64,000 nucleotides of DNA, from assembly GCA_018894105.1 (NCBI GenBank), contig CM032131.1:21867578-21931577 (forward strand). Reading direction: 5' to 3'. Position numbers and translations under genes: made by a program. Shown one piece after another: positions 11,857 through 23,199 of the stretch (position 1 is its first letter; every line of letters starts with the position of its first letter). Source of the DNA: Jacaranda mimosifolia. Taxonomy: Eukaryota > Streptophyta > Magnoliopsida > Lamiales > Bignoniaceae. A model generated the notes under the pieces. The model worked only from the letters and a program-made list of their open reading frames with translations. It had not been told where the DNA came from and ran no database searches.

Positions 11857-13081
11857 GCCTATCAACTCCACATTTAATGCGACCGAACAAACATCATATT
11901 TGCATTAAATGTATCATCAGCCTATTTAATGAAAAAAAAATCCACTGTCGTACTTCTAGCCAACCAAAAACGTGCAATTGACACTTATCAAAAAGACCTC
12001 TGCTACCCCTAAAATGTGGTCAAATTGTAATATTAATAGGGAGTTGCTTGTCATTTCAACCTTCAACCTTCAAGGTGGATCTCACACTATAAATAAACCC
12101 ATTTTGTAGAGATTTCAGGTACGCTTTCACACTTATTGTGGCCCTCACTCTACTCATTTACCCTCTCAAATAATCAACTTACTTAGACATTAGACGGTCT
12201 TAGCCGAGGGGCCATCTCGACAAACCTGACGTGCTTCCTCATAATTGTATAACTCGATCAGCATCATCTTCTGTGAGCTAAAATACAAGCATTCTATCAT
12301 TACTCACCGAAAATTTACATTATCAATATGGTACAAATTAATGTAGTTAATGCGACAGCATTTTAATTATGTTGTACTAATTAGTCACACAATTCATAGG
12401 ACCTCATTCATTGATGTGATGTGTATTTGTTATTTATTGTTTATTACTTATCATAAAAAAAAAATTGATAATTATGTTCTATCCATATTGTATAAAAAAA
12501 ATTATTTTCTACTCACAAGTGACAAATTTTTTATTAAATTAATTGTTATCAAAAATATCTTCAAAATAATAGGCATATTATATCATTTCATACATAAAAT
12601 TGGAATTATACGCATCTAAGGAACTACCAATCCCTACTACTACATTAACTACCACCTCCTATCATCACGAGACACATTAAAAATTCTTCTCAATTCATTG
12701 CACTAAACTCACAAGCCTCCATGCTTCCCATGTTCTTTTTTTCCCTAGTGGTGCCAAAATAAAATTTTAATTCTTTTTAATTTTTTAAATTTACGTTTTT
12801 AACATTTGATTAAGGTATGTTTTATGATTTTCTTTTGTTAAATTATTTATATTTGAATAAAATTTACGACAAATTTTGAAGGCATCCTGTACACGACAAT
12901 CGCATACCGTGATTACAGTATCTAAAATTTGAGATACTTAATAATTAATTTAGTTTCTCATAACATTTATTGAGAAAATTAACTCTATTTTAGAAAATAA
13001 TGATAAGATAATTTTATTTTTTTTCTTTCTTCTTGTTCTTTTTTTTTATAATGTAATTTCATTTTAATTTTTCCCCTTTAT
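11857..13081. other. AT-rich intergenic DNA
   Basis: No coding signature. Open frames at 11754-11981 and 12350-12619 are short and lack any recognisable motif; the first begins inside the CACTA end. Confidence 0.5.
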
Positions 13082-13235
13082 TTAGGCCCTCTTTGTTTTT
13101 ATTTTTTTAAATTTATTTTCATCCTATTTGAAAATAAATTATCAACAATGTCTCACTATTTTTACCACAATCCCAACTTATTTCTTACTCAAAACACATT
13201 TTCCAATATCTTATACATCTTCTTCCAATAACTTA

Positions 13236-13680
13236 GGCTTTGTTTGGTTGTAAACCCCCAATGCATTTTTCAACTCCCAAAATTTAAACAAACAAACACT
13301 ACACATTCCCCAATCCCACTTCCAAAGTACAAAATTTATTCTGAAAGAATCCCTACTATCCCCAACTCCACATCATTCCCTAAGGCACCACACATTCTTT
13401 CATCATTACAAATATATACATATACTACCACTCATACAATCTATATATACACATATATAAACAATTTTAAAATATTCATTTCACCCCCAAACTTAATAAA
13501 AAATGCATTGATGTGACATCTTATCCCCCCCCCCAAAACACAAATAAATAAATCATTTTCTCTCAATTCATTCTCCCAAAATACAAACAAACAATTATCA
13601 CATTCTCCAACCCCACTACCCAAAATCCATTCTCCCAAAATATTTTGGGAGAATGGCCCAATTCACAAACAAACATAGCC
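13236..13680. mobile_element. Tourist-like (PIF/Harbinger) MITE
   Basis: A 445-bp element with inverted ends GGCTTTGTTTGGTTGT and, read inward on minus, GGCTATGTTTGTTTGT. TTA flanks both sides (13233-13235 and 13681-13683), the 3-bp target preference of PIF/Harbinger elements. No transposase frame. It sits inside the older MITE. Confidence 0.82.
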
Positions 13681-13740
13681 TTATATATCTCCTCTCTATT
13701 TCATTCTATATTTCATCTCTTATTCCATTTGATAAATATA

Positions 13741-13803
13741 TGCCAAGTGTATCAAATATTTCCTCATAATAATAATTGACTTGAAACCAGATTCACTTGG
13801 CAT
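13741..13803. repeat. 63-bp inverted-repeat unit
   Basis: Begins ATGCCAAGTGTATC and ends with its near-perfect complement, GATTCACTTGGCAT (one mismatch in 14). The interior is AT-rich. It could be a tiny MITE or a hairpin; no clear target duplication was found. Confidence 0.5.
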
Positions 13804-14358
13804 GTAATCAATAAATTGGAGTAGGAGATAAACCACAAAATAAAATAGAAGATCTAAAATGTTCTCTCTCCACCTACAGCCTATTAAATCTTATACAATC
13901 ATTACTTTTCAGACAACATATCTAAATTTAAATTTATTTTCTACTCATTTTTTTAACTACTTTTTTAAATTTTAAAATATTGAAAATTGAAAATAAAAAT
14001 AAAAACATAACCAAATGGTAATTTCAAAAATAAAAATAAATACATTAACAATATTACAAAATTATATTTTATTATTTAAAAAACTAACACATGGAGTCAA
14101 AATTAAAGCAGTTATTATAACTCGTCTAGTTCTTAGATTTCCATATATCCACAAAACAACAAAGTGAAATGTAAGACAACCCATCATTTACTTATAATTG
14201 ACCCACACTATCAATATTCCGAATCAAACGAGCCCCAAAGAAATAACCATACACAAAACTGGATTGCCTAGTGCCCACATCGAAAAAACCAAACACACAT
14301 CAAATTGCCAAACCTCCAAAACCAAGCCTCTCTCTCCATAACTCCCTCCCTCTAAATT

Positions 14359-14783
14359 TAGTATTGTAAATGAGTTGAGTTAGAGTTGAGCTCGAAAAAA
14401 ATTTTGAACTCGAGTCCAAAATACTGACCTCGAGATCAGCTCAACTCAATAAAATTTAATTATTAATAATAACTATTATTTAATACTATATATAAAATAT
14501 TTAAAAATAGGAAAAAAGTAAATTATTAATATTAATGGTTATTTAATTAATATATAGAAAGTATTTAAAAATAAAAATAAGTAAATTATTAATATATAAT
14601 AATTATTTAATTAATATATAAAAATATTTAAAAATAGAAAAAAGCTCACGAGCCTTCTCGTGAGCATTTGAACAACTAAATCAAGACTCGAGCTCGGCTC
14701 ATTATAAGCTCGAGCTGGAGTCGAGCTATATCAAGCCAAATCGTGAGCTGCCTGAGCCGAACTCGACTCATCTTACACTCCTA
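14359..14783. mobile_element. hAT-like MITE with TSD CTCTAAATT
   Basis: A 425-bp element with inverted ends TAGTATTGTAAATGAGT and, from the right, TAGGAGTGTAAGATGAGT. Subterminal blocks are rich in GAGCTCG in both orientations. CTCTAAATT occurs on both sides (14350-14358 and 14784-14792). hAT elements make 8-bp duplications, so the ninth base may be chance; a Mutator-type 9-bp duplication is the alternative. No coding capacity. Confidence 0.82.
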
Positions 14784-14994
14784 CTCTAAATTGCTAATAC
14801 ATCCTTGAATGAAAATTGCACCCATAGTTCGGACACTATTTTGGTGGAGGAAAAAACTGTAATCCAAAAAAAGCCAAGGATTGTGGAATAGAAAAGATGG
14901 CTAGAAGTATTCATGAACAACAAGTCACTTTAGTTCTCGAAAATGTCCCCCAATCCAGTCCAATGGTTTCTTATGGTACTACTCTGTCAAGATA

Positions 14995-15329
14995 AAGCCT
15001 GTTTGGTTTTATTTTCAAACTCCTTTTCTATCAATTTTACTATTTTAGAAATAGAAATTATCACTTTTTAAAAATTTTCACCCAATATGATTTCAATTTT
15101 CATTGTCAAACACATTCTACAATAACTTCTTTTTCCAATAACATATATGTCTTCTCTCTCTATTCCATTATTTCTATCTCTCTCCACCTACAACCTACAC
15201 AATCATTACATTTCTAAACATTTCATCCAAATACATTTCCATTTCGACATCATATCACATAACTAATTCTCATCATTTTAGAAATGATAGAAATAGAAAA
15301 TAGAAATGAAAATAAAACCAAACAGGCCC
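14995..15329. mobile_element. Tourist-like MITE, family copy 1
   Basis: About 335 bp with inverted ends AGCCTGTTTGGTTTTATTT and, from the right, GGGCCTGTTTGGTTTTATTT. The interior shares the 'CTCTCCACCTACAACCTA' block with copies at 33880 (reverse orientation) and 47122. The right flank is TTA; the left flank is slightly altered, so the left end is uncertain by one or two bases. Confidence 0.75.
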
Positions 15330-16068
15330 TTAGTTTTTCTCTACGCGAGGGCCTAAAGGGGATAAGAGAGTGAGAAATTATGAAGATAATCTTATGGTGC
15401 TATCGGGCGTTGGCCCGACCTCCAACATGTTGATCGCTATGGGCCATGCTTCTCAAACATAAATCGCACATTCTTTTTCTATGTGAAATCAAAACTTCTT
15501 TCCTTCATAAAATCTCTCGTCTTATCTCCTCTTCTAATATTTCTTTCCATGAGTTTGTTCTTCCACTTGGTCTTGCATGGTCCAAGTTTTTGAGGGTTGA
15601 TATCCTTGTGAAGGACAATTGGTTTATTAGTGCTCCTGTCTACTTTGCTCGTTATATCCACCCTTGGCTCTTTCAAGGCATCCACGTCCCATGTGTTCGC
15701 ACCTCAAGGCACACTTTTGGAAAATTTTCCACCAAATTGTCGCCAACTTTGATGATTCTATTCTTACTTTGGAAGATTTCAATGCTATCCTTTTCCCAAG
15801 ACGAAAAACGTGGAGGGAAACCCTTTGCTTCATCATCGCATTTATGCTTCAAAGAAGAGTTGGATGCAGTTGGCCTTTATGATCTTAATGTCATTGAAAA
15901 CCCTTTCACTTGGACAAAGAAGAGGATTGGCTTTGCAAACATTCAGCTCTGGTTGGATTGGGTGTTGCTAACTCAAATTGGCTCACCATTTTTTCCCCAT
16001 CAAGGCTGAACATCTCTTAGCTTCTGCATCTGACCATAATTGTCCTCTTTTAATTCTCACTCACCCTA

Positions 16069-16090
16069 ATATATATATATATATATATAT
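16069..16090. repeat. (TA)n microsatellite
   Basis: Simple TA run inside the LINE fragment. Confidence 0.9.
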
Positions 16091-16130
16091 AATTGCAGTG
16101 GAGGTACAACGTTGTTTCATTTCAAGAAAA

Positions 16131-16156
16131 TGTGGATGTGGATGTGGATGTGGATG
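16131..16156. repeat. GTGGAT hexanucleotide repeat
   Basis: About four tandem GTGGAT units inside the LINE remnant. Confidence 0.85.
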
Positions 16157-17140
16157 ATACAATATTTAGTGCCTGAATAATTGAGGTCCACAGTTCCCCT
16201 ACCTATAGATTACATTCTCTTATTAAAAACCTCAAAATTTGAAATTGCACCACATTTAGGTATGTTGCCTTAATAAAATTGCAACCACACGCAGATTGTT
16301 AACTCAAGTTTGGACTCTTGATCCTACCCGGCCCCCAAATCTTTCTCTTGAAGAGGCGCTACGGATTGAGCTTAATGAACAACTCAAGAGAGTGGAATTG
16401 TTATGGAAGAAAAAAAAGGCAAGCAAGGTTGGCTTGAGGATGAAGATGATAAAACTAAATTCTTCCATTTGACCATAATCCTTAATTCATTCGAGAGCCA
16501 ACCAAATTCATTGTTTGAAATCTAGATCAGTTTCTTGGCTTCTATCAAGCTTAATTTGTTTACCACTGACTATATACCGGCCAACAATAGCAGATCTTCC
16601 TTTTGATCTAAATTTATCATTCCCAAGAGTTATTTCTGATGATGATGATGATAATATTAATTAATTTCTCTTTGTGTAATTCTCAGGGTGGAGGAAATTA
16701 GAGATATTATCTTTGAGACACCTTTTCTCTTAATTAGAGAGCCTCTCAGTCCAAATGATCTCTCTCTTGCCTTTCTACAAATCTTTTTGGCACATTATTG
16801 GTCCTGGTGTTTTTTAGGTGATTGATTCAACATTATTTTAACTCTAGTTTTCTTCTCCCCGCCCTCAACCATACTTTAATCACCCTTATTCCTAAATATA
16901 TGAAAACACAAACCTAGTAGAATGCCGTAGACCATTAAGTCTGTAAACTTACTTACCGTATTATATTGCTGCTCGACAAAATTGTGTCTCCATATCAAAT
17001 AGCTTTTGTGTAGGGCAAACTATAAATGGCAACTCCATCTCCTATATATGGAACATGCCTTATCTTCATAAGAAGATAGGGAAAAAGGGTTTTATGGCAA
17101 TCAAAATGCATCTCTCAAAAGATCATGATCGGTTGAGCTC

Positions 17141-17600
17141 GCTCTTTTAATTTAAATCCCGTTTGTTTTTGTTTTCACCATTCATTTTTATTTTCAACAC
17201 AAAATGAAAATAGAAAGTTGTCAATTTCTAACGATTTCCCTTAAAATATTTCTTATTTTTATTTTCAACTTTTTTCTCTAAATTTATTCTATCATTCTAC
17301 CGCCACATCATGAATCAAATTAAAATTTAATTTGACATAAAATACTCATTATCATTTTAAAACTAATAAAATATGCATATATTTTAAAAAAATAAATATC
17401 TTTAACATAAAAAAATTATAAATCAATTAAACTTTTTCAATCATAGACTTACTTTAATCATTATTTTCTCAACAAAATACTCAAATATAATTTTATTTTT
17501 TATTTTTAAATAATAACTATTTTTTTAACTTTTGAAAATGCATTAAAATGAAGATGGCACTTAAAAACCTCGCAATGTTCATCGCACTTCTATTTCTCCT
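17141..17600. other. AT-rich spacer upstream of the SICKLE-like gene
   Basis: A T-rich block beginning near 17158 (CCCGTTTGTTTTTGTTTT) resembles one end of the local Tourist family, but no second end or target duplication could be paired. It probably includes the promoter of the next gene; I could not place a convincing TATA box. Confidence 0.4.
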
Positions 17601-17609
17601 CTCTTAACC

Positions 17610-17796
17610 AACCCACGCTTTTTTCCTCTTCACTTTCATTTCTCTTCTCTCTTTGCTTTCGTTTTGCTTATCTTGCAGACCCAAATACCACAACGATTTT
17701 ATCTGAAAAGCCCACTTCTTCTCTCTTATAATCGGCCAACCTAATCAAACCATCCGAAAATTTGAAGAGTGCCAAAAGGCCACCCATCTTCTAAGA
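17610..17796 (+). other. inferred 5' UTR exon of the SICKLE-like gene
   Basis: A pyrimidine-rich stretch with CTTCTCTCTTT-type tracts, typical of plant leaders, ending at a plausible donor (AAGA then GTGAGA at 17797). The next good acceptor before the start codon is TTGTTGCAG ending at 21014. This would make a 3.2-kb intron in the 5' UTR. It is inference from sequence style and splice signals only. Confidence 0.4.
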
Positions 17797-18419
17797 GTGA
17801 GAATCAATTTATTTTTATTTTTATTTTTATTTTTTAAGTATTTTTCCTATGAATGAAATCTTAGGTTGGACAGTTCAGGATCGCATTTCACTTATTCAAG
17901 GAGCTTATTTGATATAGGTTTTCTTTAAAATTTTCAGGACACTCGAAGTTGTTTAATTGAGTGGAGCTGTTGGGGTATTTTAGGATTGCTTCTCATTAAG
18001 TTACAGACCTGTATTCTGGTATGAGTTTTTACCGTATTCTTGATTTTCCTGTAGGCTTTCTTCTTGTCTTTGGCCTACTCTCTGTGGACGTTTTTCTCAA
18101 TCATCTTCTAATTTGCATTTTTCTGGGGGATGGCGTATTAGCTGAGGAGAGCAGCGTGACACATTATTAGGTTGAAAGGTTCAAAGAATTTGGATTTCAA
18201 TAAATAATAGAGGGTGCTTTGAAGGTTATTGTCTCTGCAATTCTTAGATTTTGAAGATTGAGTTAACTAAGACTGGAAAATAGAACAAAGAATATCTTGT
18301 TACTCTATGATGCAATTTCACTAACCGTGTTATGCTTGGTCCAAATAAGAAAAATTACATTATGTTGTTTTTCATTTCCTAAGGTTGCTAAAAAGGTAAT
18401 CTTTAAAATGGTTTGGAAA

Positions 18420-20290
18420 TGTAGGGTATTTTCGAACCACCGCTCATAGGATACGAAGCCTTAAATCCTGAAAATACGTTGATCATTAGCTCTTAAGGAG
18501 GTGATCGTGGTCGATATGACTTCACCTGATATCTAGGGGAGAAAGACCAAGCTTAGTAGGGAGAGACCTTTCCTGAGTTTTCAGCAAGCTTTATTTTGAA
18601 CTTGGAACACAAAGTCGTTACGCGTGTTGGGAGTTATCCCTGTAATTTTGGGGGTTGGGAGTTATCCCAGTAATAACTCTATGACGATCAAGTCAGTAAA
18701 GGTAGAAAGCTTCCTAGGAATTTAAGAGTGAGTATATAAAGCATATTCATACTTAGCAAGCTTGAAACTATTTATAGAGGTGGATCAAGATGTTAGCATG
18801 ATCCAAGCCATTGAATGCTAAGATGATCTAAGGTGATGTTTAATCCTTTTGCTGATGTATCAGACCTATATCAAAAATAATAATAAGGGTCAAGCCCATT
18901 GATCAAGATAGCATGTAGGTTAAGCCTATGGCAGTCGTATTACTGCATTCCTGGTCCACAAGGTCTTAAGTTATTCTTTAATTTGTGCTACACAAATGTC
19001 AATCCATAATCCAAATTTAATGCCCATATCATTAGCCCCCCAATTTTCAAAAGCATGGAGGAGGCATGTGTTTGAAAATTTCTGAAATAGCGAACCATTA
19101 ATGAAGAGGCACGCGTGTTCCAACCACCTATCTTTTTAGGTCTCTTTGGCATACTTCGAGGCTTTTACTGGTAGATGCCTCACGTGCCCAGTTCCTGCAT
19201 TACATGGGAAGGATTTTTCCTATCCTCTCACTTTGAACTCCACTAAGAACTTTGTTTTGTTTCGGCTACAATTTATGAGCTCCAAGGTAAACTTTTGGCT
19301 GTCTTCAATACTCTTTTGTTCCTTGCTCTCTTCTCTGTTTTGCAATGTATTTCAGGGACGTTCTGTAGGAAAACCCTCAGAGCCTCTAGATTCGAATCCC
19401 TTGAGGTCACTCCATATCCCCCTATTTTGAACCCTTCTAGCGATCCTAACGATTCTATGCATTGTTGAGTGATGAACGCAATGGTGATGAGTCAAGTGAT
19501 GGTTCAGAAGAGATAGTCCGGGACATTCCTCATCTCGACTTGCATCTTCTGATTCTAATAATAGTGTGTTGGGCAAATCAAGCAAAAGTTTGCAATTCTT
19601 GACAGTTTCGGAGTTAGAACTCCCTCTAACAATGGTAAGACATATAGGCCCCCCTACTAGTGCTCTTACTTTCCATCGAGCTGCTCCAGAAGCTCGCCTT
19701 TGGCTTTCGCTATCCACAGAAATTCAAGGAAATTTAAGAGGTCTAAGTGTTTGCCCAACCCAGTTGTTTCCAAATTTTTTAGCCATAATGTGGCATTACA
19801 TTTGGATTAAGGTTGGCACCTGGACCACCCAAATTAAATAATGACTTGAGGCCTTATGGCCCAAGAACATAGTAACCAGTCTTGTCATGGGCTTAACCCA
19901 AACTGCTTTCTTGACCAATGTGTTCAGCCCTTATTATTGTTTCTGCCATGGGCTTAAGAAGGATTAGTTATCATTGAATCATCTTATCATTCAGTTGCTT
20001 GGATCCTGTTAGCATACAAAGCCTAAATCCACCTGTATAAATAGCCACAACTATGTCATTTTTAGGTATGCTTTATTTAGTCGCCTCTTTTAAATTTCCT
20101 GCAACTTTTTTTCTACCCTTTACTGACTTGAGTGTCAAAGAATTATTGCTGAAATAACTCCGAGCACTCCCAACTACTTTGAGGTTCCATGTTCAGTATT
20201 AGGCTTGCTGAAGACCTGAGAAAAGTCTCGCTTTGCTGCGCTTGGTGTTTCCCACCTAGATACCAAGTCATCATTAGGACTACCATGAAA
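18420..20290. mobile_element. possible LTR-derived insertion in the 5' UTR intron
   Basis: Starts TGTAGGGTATTTTCG. It contains an LTR-promoter-like TATTTATAGAGG near 18770, a second ATAAATAGCC near 20037, and a duplicated GTTGGGAGTTATCCC unit at 18627-18675. Composition is more even than the surrounding intron. No paired LTRs, primer site or target duplication were found, so a solo LTR or large non-coding derivative is only a guess and both ends are approximate. Confidence 0.3.
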
Positions 20291-21038
20291 CACATTCAGG
20301 ATTTAAATAGATGTTACAGATTTTCTAAGTTACAGCACAAATGACAATGTGATTTATTTGTTTATTATTCTTTATGATAAAGTGATCTTCCAGGCTGTTT
20401 GTGTTGTGTTTGAGATACATATTGGAGGTTGGCTTTCTCTTGCCACGCCAATAGTTTAGTAACTTTGAATCATGAAGCCTTTTCTGAACAATGTATGGGA
20501 TCATGATTAACTCATTAGAGTGTACAATATCTGTAAATTTATGTTCCATAAATGATTTATCAAGGAGGATTATTGTAAATTTATATCTCATTTTCCCACT
20601 CAACATTCTCCCTTGTAATTTTGTAACTTGTTAAATATGCATAACTGGTAGACTAATCGAAACCTAAAATGGCAACCATTGTAGTTAAGTGGAACTCTTT
20701 TTTCATTTTTCCCATTTTTTTAAATGATGAAATATGTTTTTGATAAGTTCACAGAACTGCATAGGAAGTTCTACAGTTCTACTTTAAAATTTTGATCATG
20801 GCTCCTTTTCTCTTTGCTGATTCAGTTTGGCCCTAATTTCTGTCAACTTTAACGTAAAAAATGGTTTGACCAGCTTTTAGTTCTCTTTAGTACCTTATTG
20901 TTCATATTTAGTTTCTCCGTACTCTGAGGATCATCTATGGGATTGATGGGTCTCTTTATAGTTTCTATTTTTCCCTGGAATGCCCTGGTTTTGATAGAAA
21001 TGTTTTTGTTGCAGCTGCTGGTTCTGATCATTAAAATA

Positions 21039-22371
21039 ATGGAGGAGTCTGAGAAAAGAAGGGAAAGGCTGAAGGCAATGCGAATTGAAGCTGCTCAAGC
21101 AGGAGTTAATACTGACTCTTTGAGTTCAGGATTGCCATCTCGTGGCCTTTCCAACCCTTTGGTTGAAAGCAAAACTGCTTCTGCGACTCAACTTCAGTAT
21201 ACTTCTCCCAGATTTGATTATTACACGGACCCTATGTCAGCATTCTCTGGAAGTAAAAGGAGGACTAACATCTCTCCTCAGGTCTCACAAGGACATTGCA
21301 ACACACCTCCGAGTAATTGACTTATGTTTACTGCTTCTGATTTCTCCTGTTTAAGGACATAAATCCCTGTTTTGTGTTTTGTAACTGAGTTTTTGTTTGC
21401 TTGTGTTATTTTGCTATTATTAGTCATGCTCCTCTGGCAGCACTAGAGTGGACAAATTCAATAAAGAAAGTAGCTAATTTTGTTTATCTTTAAATCCTTG
21501 CCTTAGAATGCAGCATTTGTTTTGGCTCTGGTCAGTAGGCTGTATGTCCGCATGATGAAAAGCAATTACATTTTTTTAGAGGAAGGACAATATTTCAACT
21601 TATCAATGCTTGAGCAGATTGCATATGTTCCTTAATGTTTTCAGTTTATTAATGGCTTCAGTGGCTTTAATAGGGCCTGTGTATCAAGACATGACTCCAA
21701 CCCCATTTTATCAAAACTCAGCTATCAACTCTCCAGGTCAGAGGATGTCCCAAGTACCAGGAGCCCATTTCAATCAAAGTCTCCTTGGAAGTCCAATGGA
21801 AGCAGCTAGCCCTTTGGGTAGACCTGGGGGAAATCCTCCAAGTGCATTCGGCAGATCACATGGTGCTGTTAATTATAGCACTCCACCCAATTTTTCGAGA
21901 GGTGGTAAGTTCACCAGCCCTGGGTATGGACAAGGGGATTCTCCTTATGTTAATTATGGCCGGGGCAGAGGTCAGAAATACAACAGCAGTTCCTACAATT
22001 CTGGCCGTGGAGGCAGCTGGAATCCTGATTCAGGAAGAGGCAGGGGTCGATCACTAGGCATGAGTCCAGTTTCAGGACTGAGTGGAAAGAGAGGAGCAGG
22101 TTCACGTGATCATGTTTCAGCAGAGCTAAGGCCAGATTTATATTACAGAAAGGAAATGGTGGAAGATCCATGGAAGCTGTTGAATCCTGTTATTTGGAAG
22201 GGTGTGGATTCTGATAAACCCTGGCTTCCAAAATCCATTTCCATGAAGAAAGCTAAAGTTTCTTCAGAAACTTCACGGATATCAATTTCTCAGCCAAGCC
22301 TTGCTGAGTTCCTGGCTGCCTCACTCAGTGACTCAACCAATGAGGCTGTTGATGACGACCGAGGCACCTGA
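21039..22371 (+). CDS. SIC: SICKLE-like proline/RG-rich RNA-processing protein
   Basis: Two coding exons, 21039-21312 and 21674-22371, give 323 aa, close to the length I recall for Arabidopsis SICKLE. The donor is GTAATT at 21313 and the acceptor TTTAATAG ends at 21673; the split codon makes Arg92. The start is the ATG after the acceptor at 21014. The N-terminus (EESEKRRERLKAMRIEAAQA), the FDYYTDPMSAF block (about residues 66-76) and the C-terminal PWLPKSISMKKAK block are the family's conserved parts. Residues about 166-218 are rich in RGG/GRGRG, an RNA-binding type of composition. In Arabidopsis, SICKLE is a nuclear factor needed for normal miRNA levels, splicing and lariat RNA turnover. No known enzyme domain is visible. 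Family assignment rests on motif recognition, not on a search. Confidence 0.78.
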
Positions 22372-23103
22372 AGATGGTGGTCTCCTGGGACTTCACAGAA
22401 CCGCAGGGCTCAGCAATATTGAGCAACAAATGCTGCTAGAGGTCTTACACAGCTAGGCAACAACAGAAGATGATCTGACCCTAAGTTCAACTTTGTATCA
22501 TTGAATTCTCAGTTTGTGTACTATTGTTGCAAATATTTTGCTTAGTTATTGGCTAGTCTATTAATTGCTGAATTTCGCATGCAAATCATATTGATAAACA
22601 GAAATAGATAGCTCGTTGATGATCAGTGGCAGTAGCAGTTCATATAATATAAAGTCCATTGATGAGTTTAAGTATGTCCTACTCTTTCTGATGGGTTCAT
22701 TTAAATATGTCCTACTGCAGGAGTAGTTTTCCTTGGTCAGGAATTTCTTTTGAGATTTTTACTGTCAGTTCACAAATATAGCATTTTGTGGTATTGGATT
22801 ATAAATTATCATCTGCGACCAGGAACTGTAATTGATGTAATGTGTAATATGTAATATGCAATTGTTGTCATTTCAATTATTGCTTCTGCCATGATCATTA
22901 TCATTTTATGTCTGATAGAGGGATGTATTGGCTTGTGACTCGCCTGTTTAATTATGATTATTACTGGATTTGGTTAGTATTGCAGCTTTGACTTGTACCA
23001 TCTGCTCATCTGCATTTCTATTTTGTTCGATCATCCCAATACCGAATAAGGACCTCAATGAAAATATAACTGGAACAATATGCTTTATTCTCTTGGACTG
23101 CAG

Positions 23104-23199
23104 GATGACAAGATGCGGAAAATGCAGAAGCTTTTATCAACAAAACTTCCTTCTCGGTTAGCAACAGTCAGCACTCAGCATGAAGTGTTAAATGTATAG
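23104..23199 (+). other. exon-like segment, function unknown
   Basis: After a good acceptor (GGACTGCAG) an open stretch of 31 codons plus stop reads DDKMRKMQKLLSTKLPSRLA and on. Composition looks coding. It could be an alternative last exon of the SICKLE-like gene, a 3' UTR exon or an orphan fragment. I do not recognise it. Confidence 0.3.

Larger units (their letters stand above)
13085..14018. mobile_element. older Tourist-like MITE, split by a younger insertion
   Basis: The left part (from GGCCCTCTTTG) and the right part (to ACCAAATGG) resemble the two halves of the Tourist family seen at 14995, 33880 and 47122, including the shared 'CTCTCCACCTAC' tract and the A/T-rich ends. Between them lie the 445-bp MITE 13236-13680 and an extra block near 13740-13860. 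The outer target duplication is no longer clear (TTA left, TAA right), so boundaries are approximate. Confidence 0.45.
15390..17140 (+). pseudogene. degenerate L1-type LINE fragment
   Basis: Broken reading frames follow the order of a plant L1 second open reading frame. The start gives an AP-type endonuclease (ILFLCEIKT; a second frame has LEDFNAIL; then NPFTWTKKR and the LANIQ-like FANIQLWLDW). Later pieces give the reverse transcriptase region (PNDLSLAFLQIF, LPALNHTLITLIPKY, KIVSPYQIAFV, KKGFMAIKMHLSK). It carries many stops and frame changes, and simple repeats interrupt it near 16070 and 16131. The 5' end, the remaining RT, the C-terminal region and any poly(A) end are missing or unrecognised, so it is a dead fragment. 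Confidence 0.8.

Noticed and set aside
19381..19410. TRNA-like GATTCGAATCC word
   Set aside because: No acceptor or anticodon stem could be folded around it.
19146..19841. Overlapping open frames on both strands
   Set aside because: They lie in the probable LTR-derived intron insertion; no known domain, and the frames do not splice to anything convincing.
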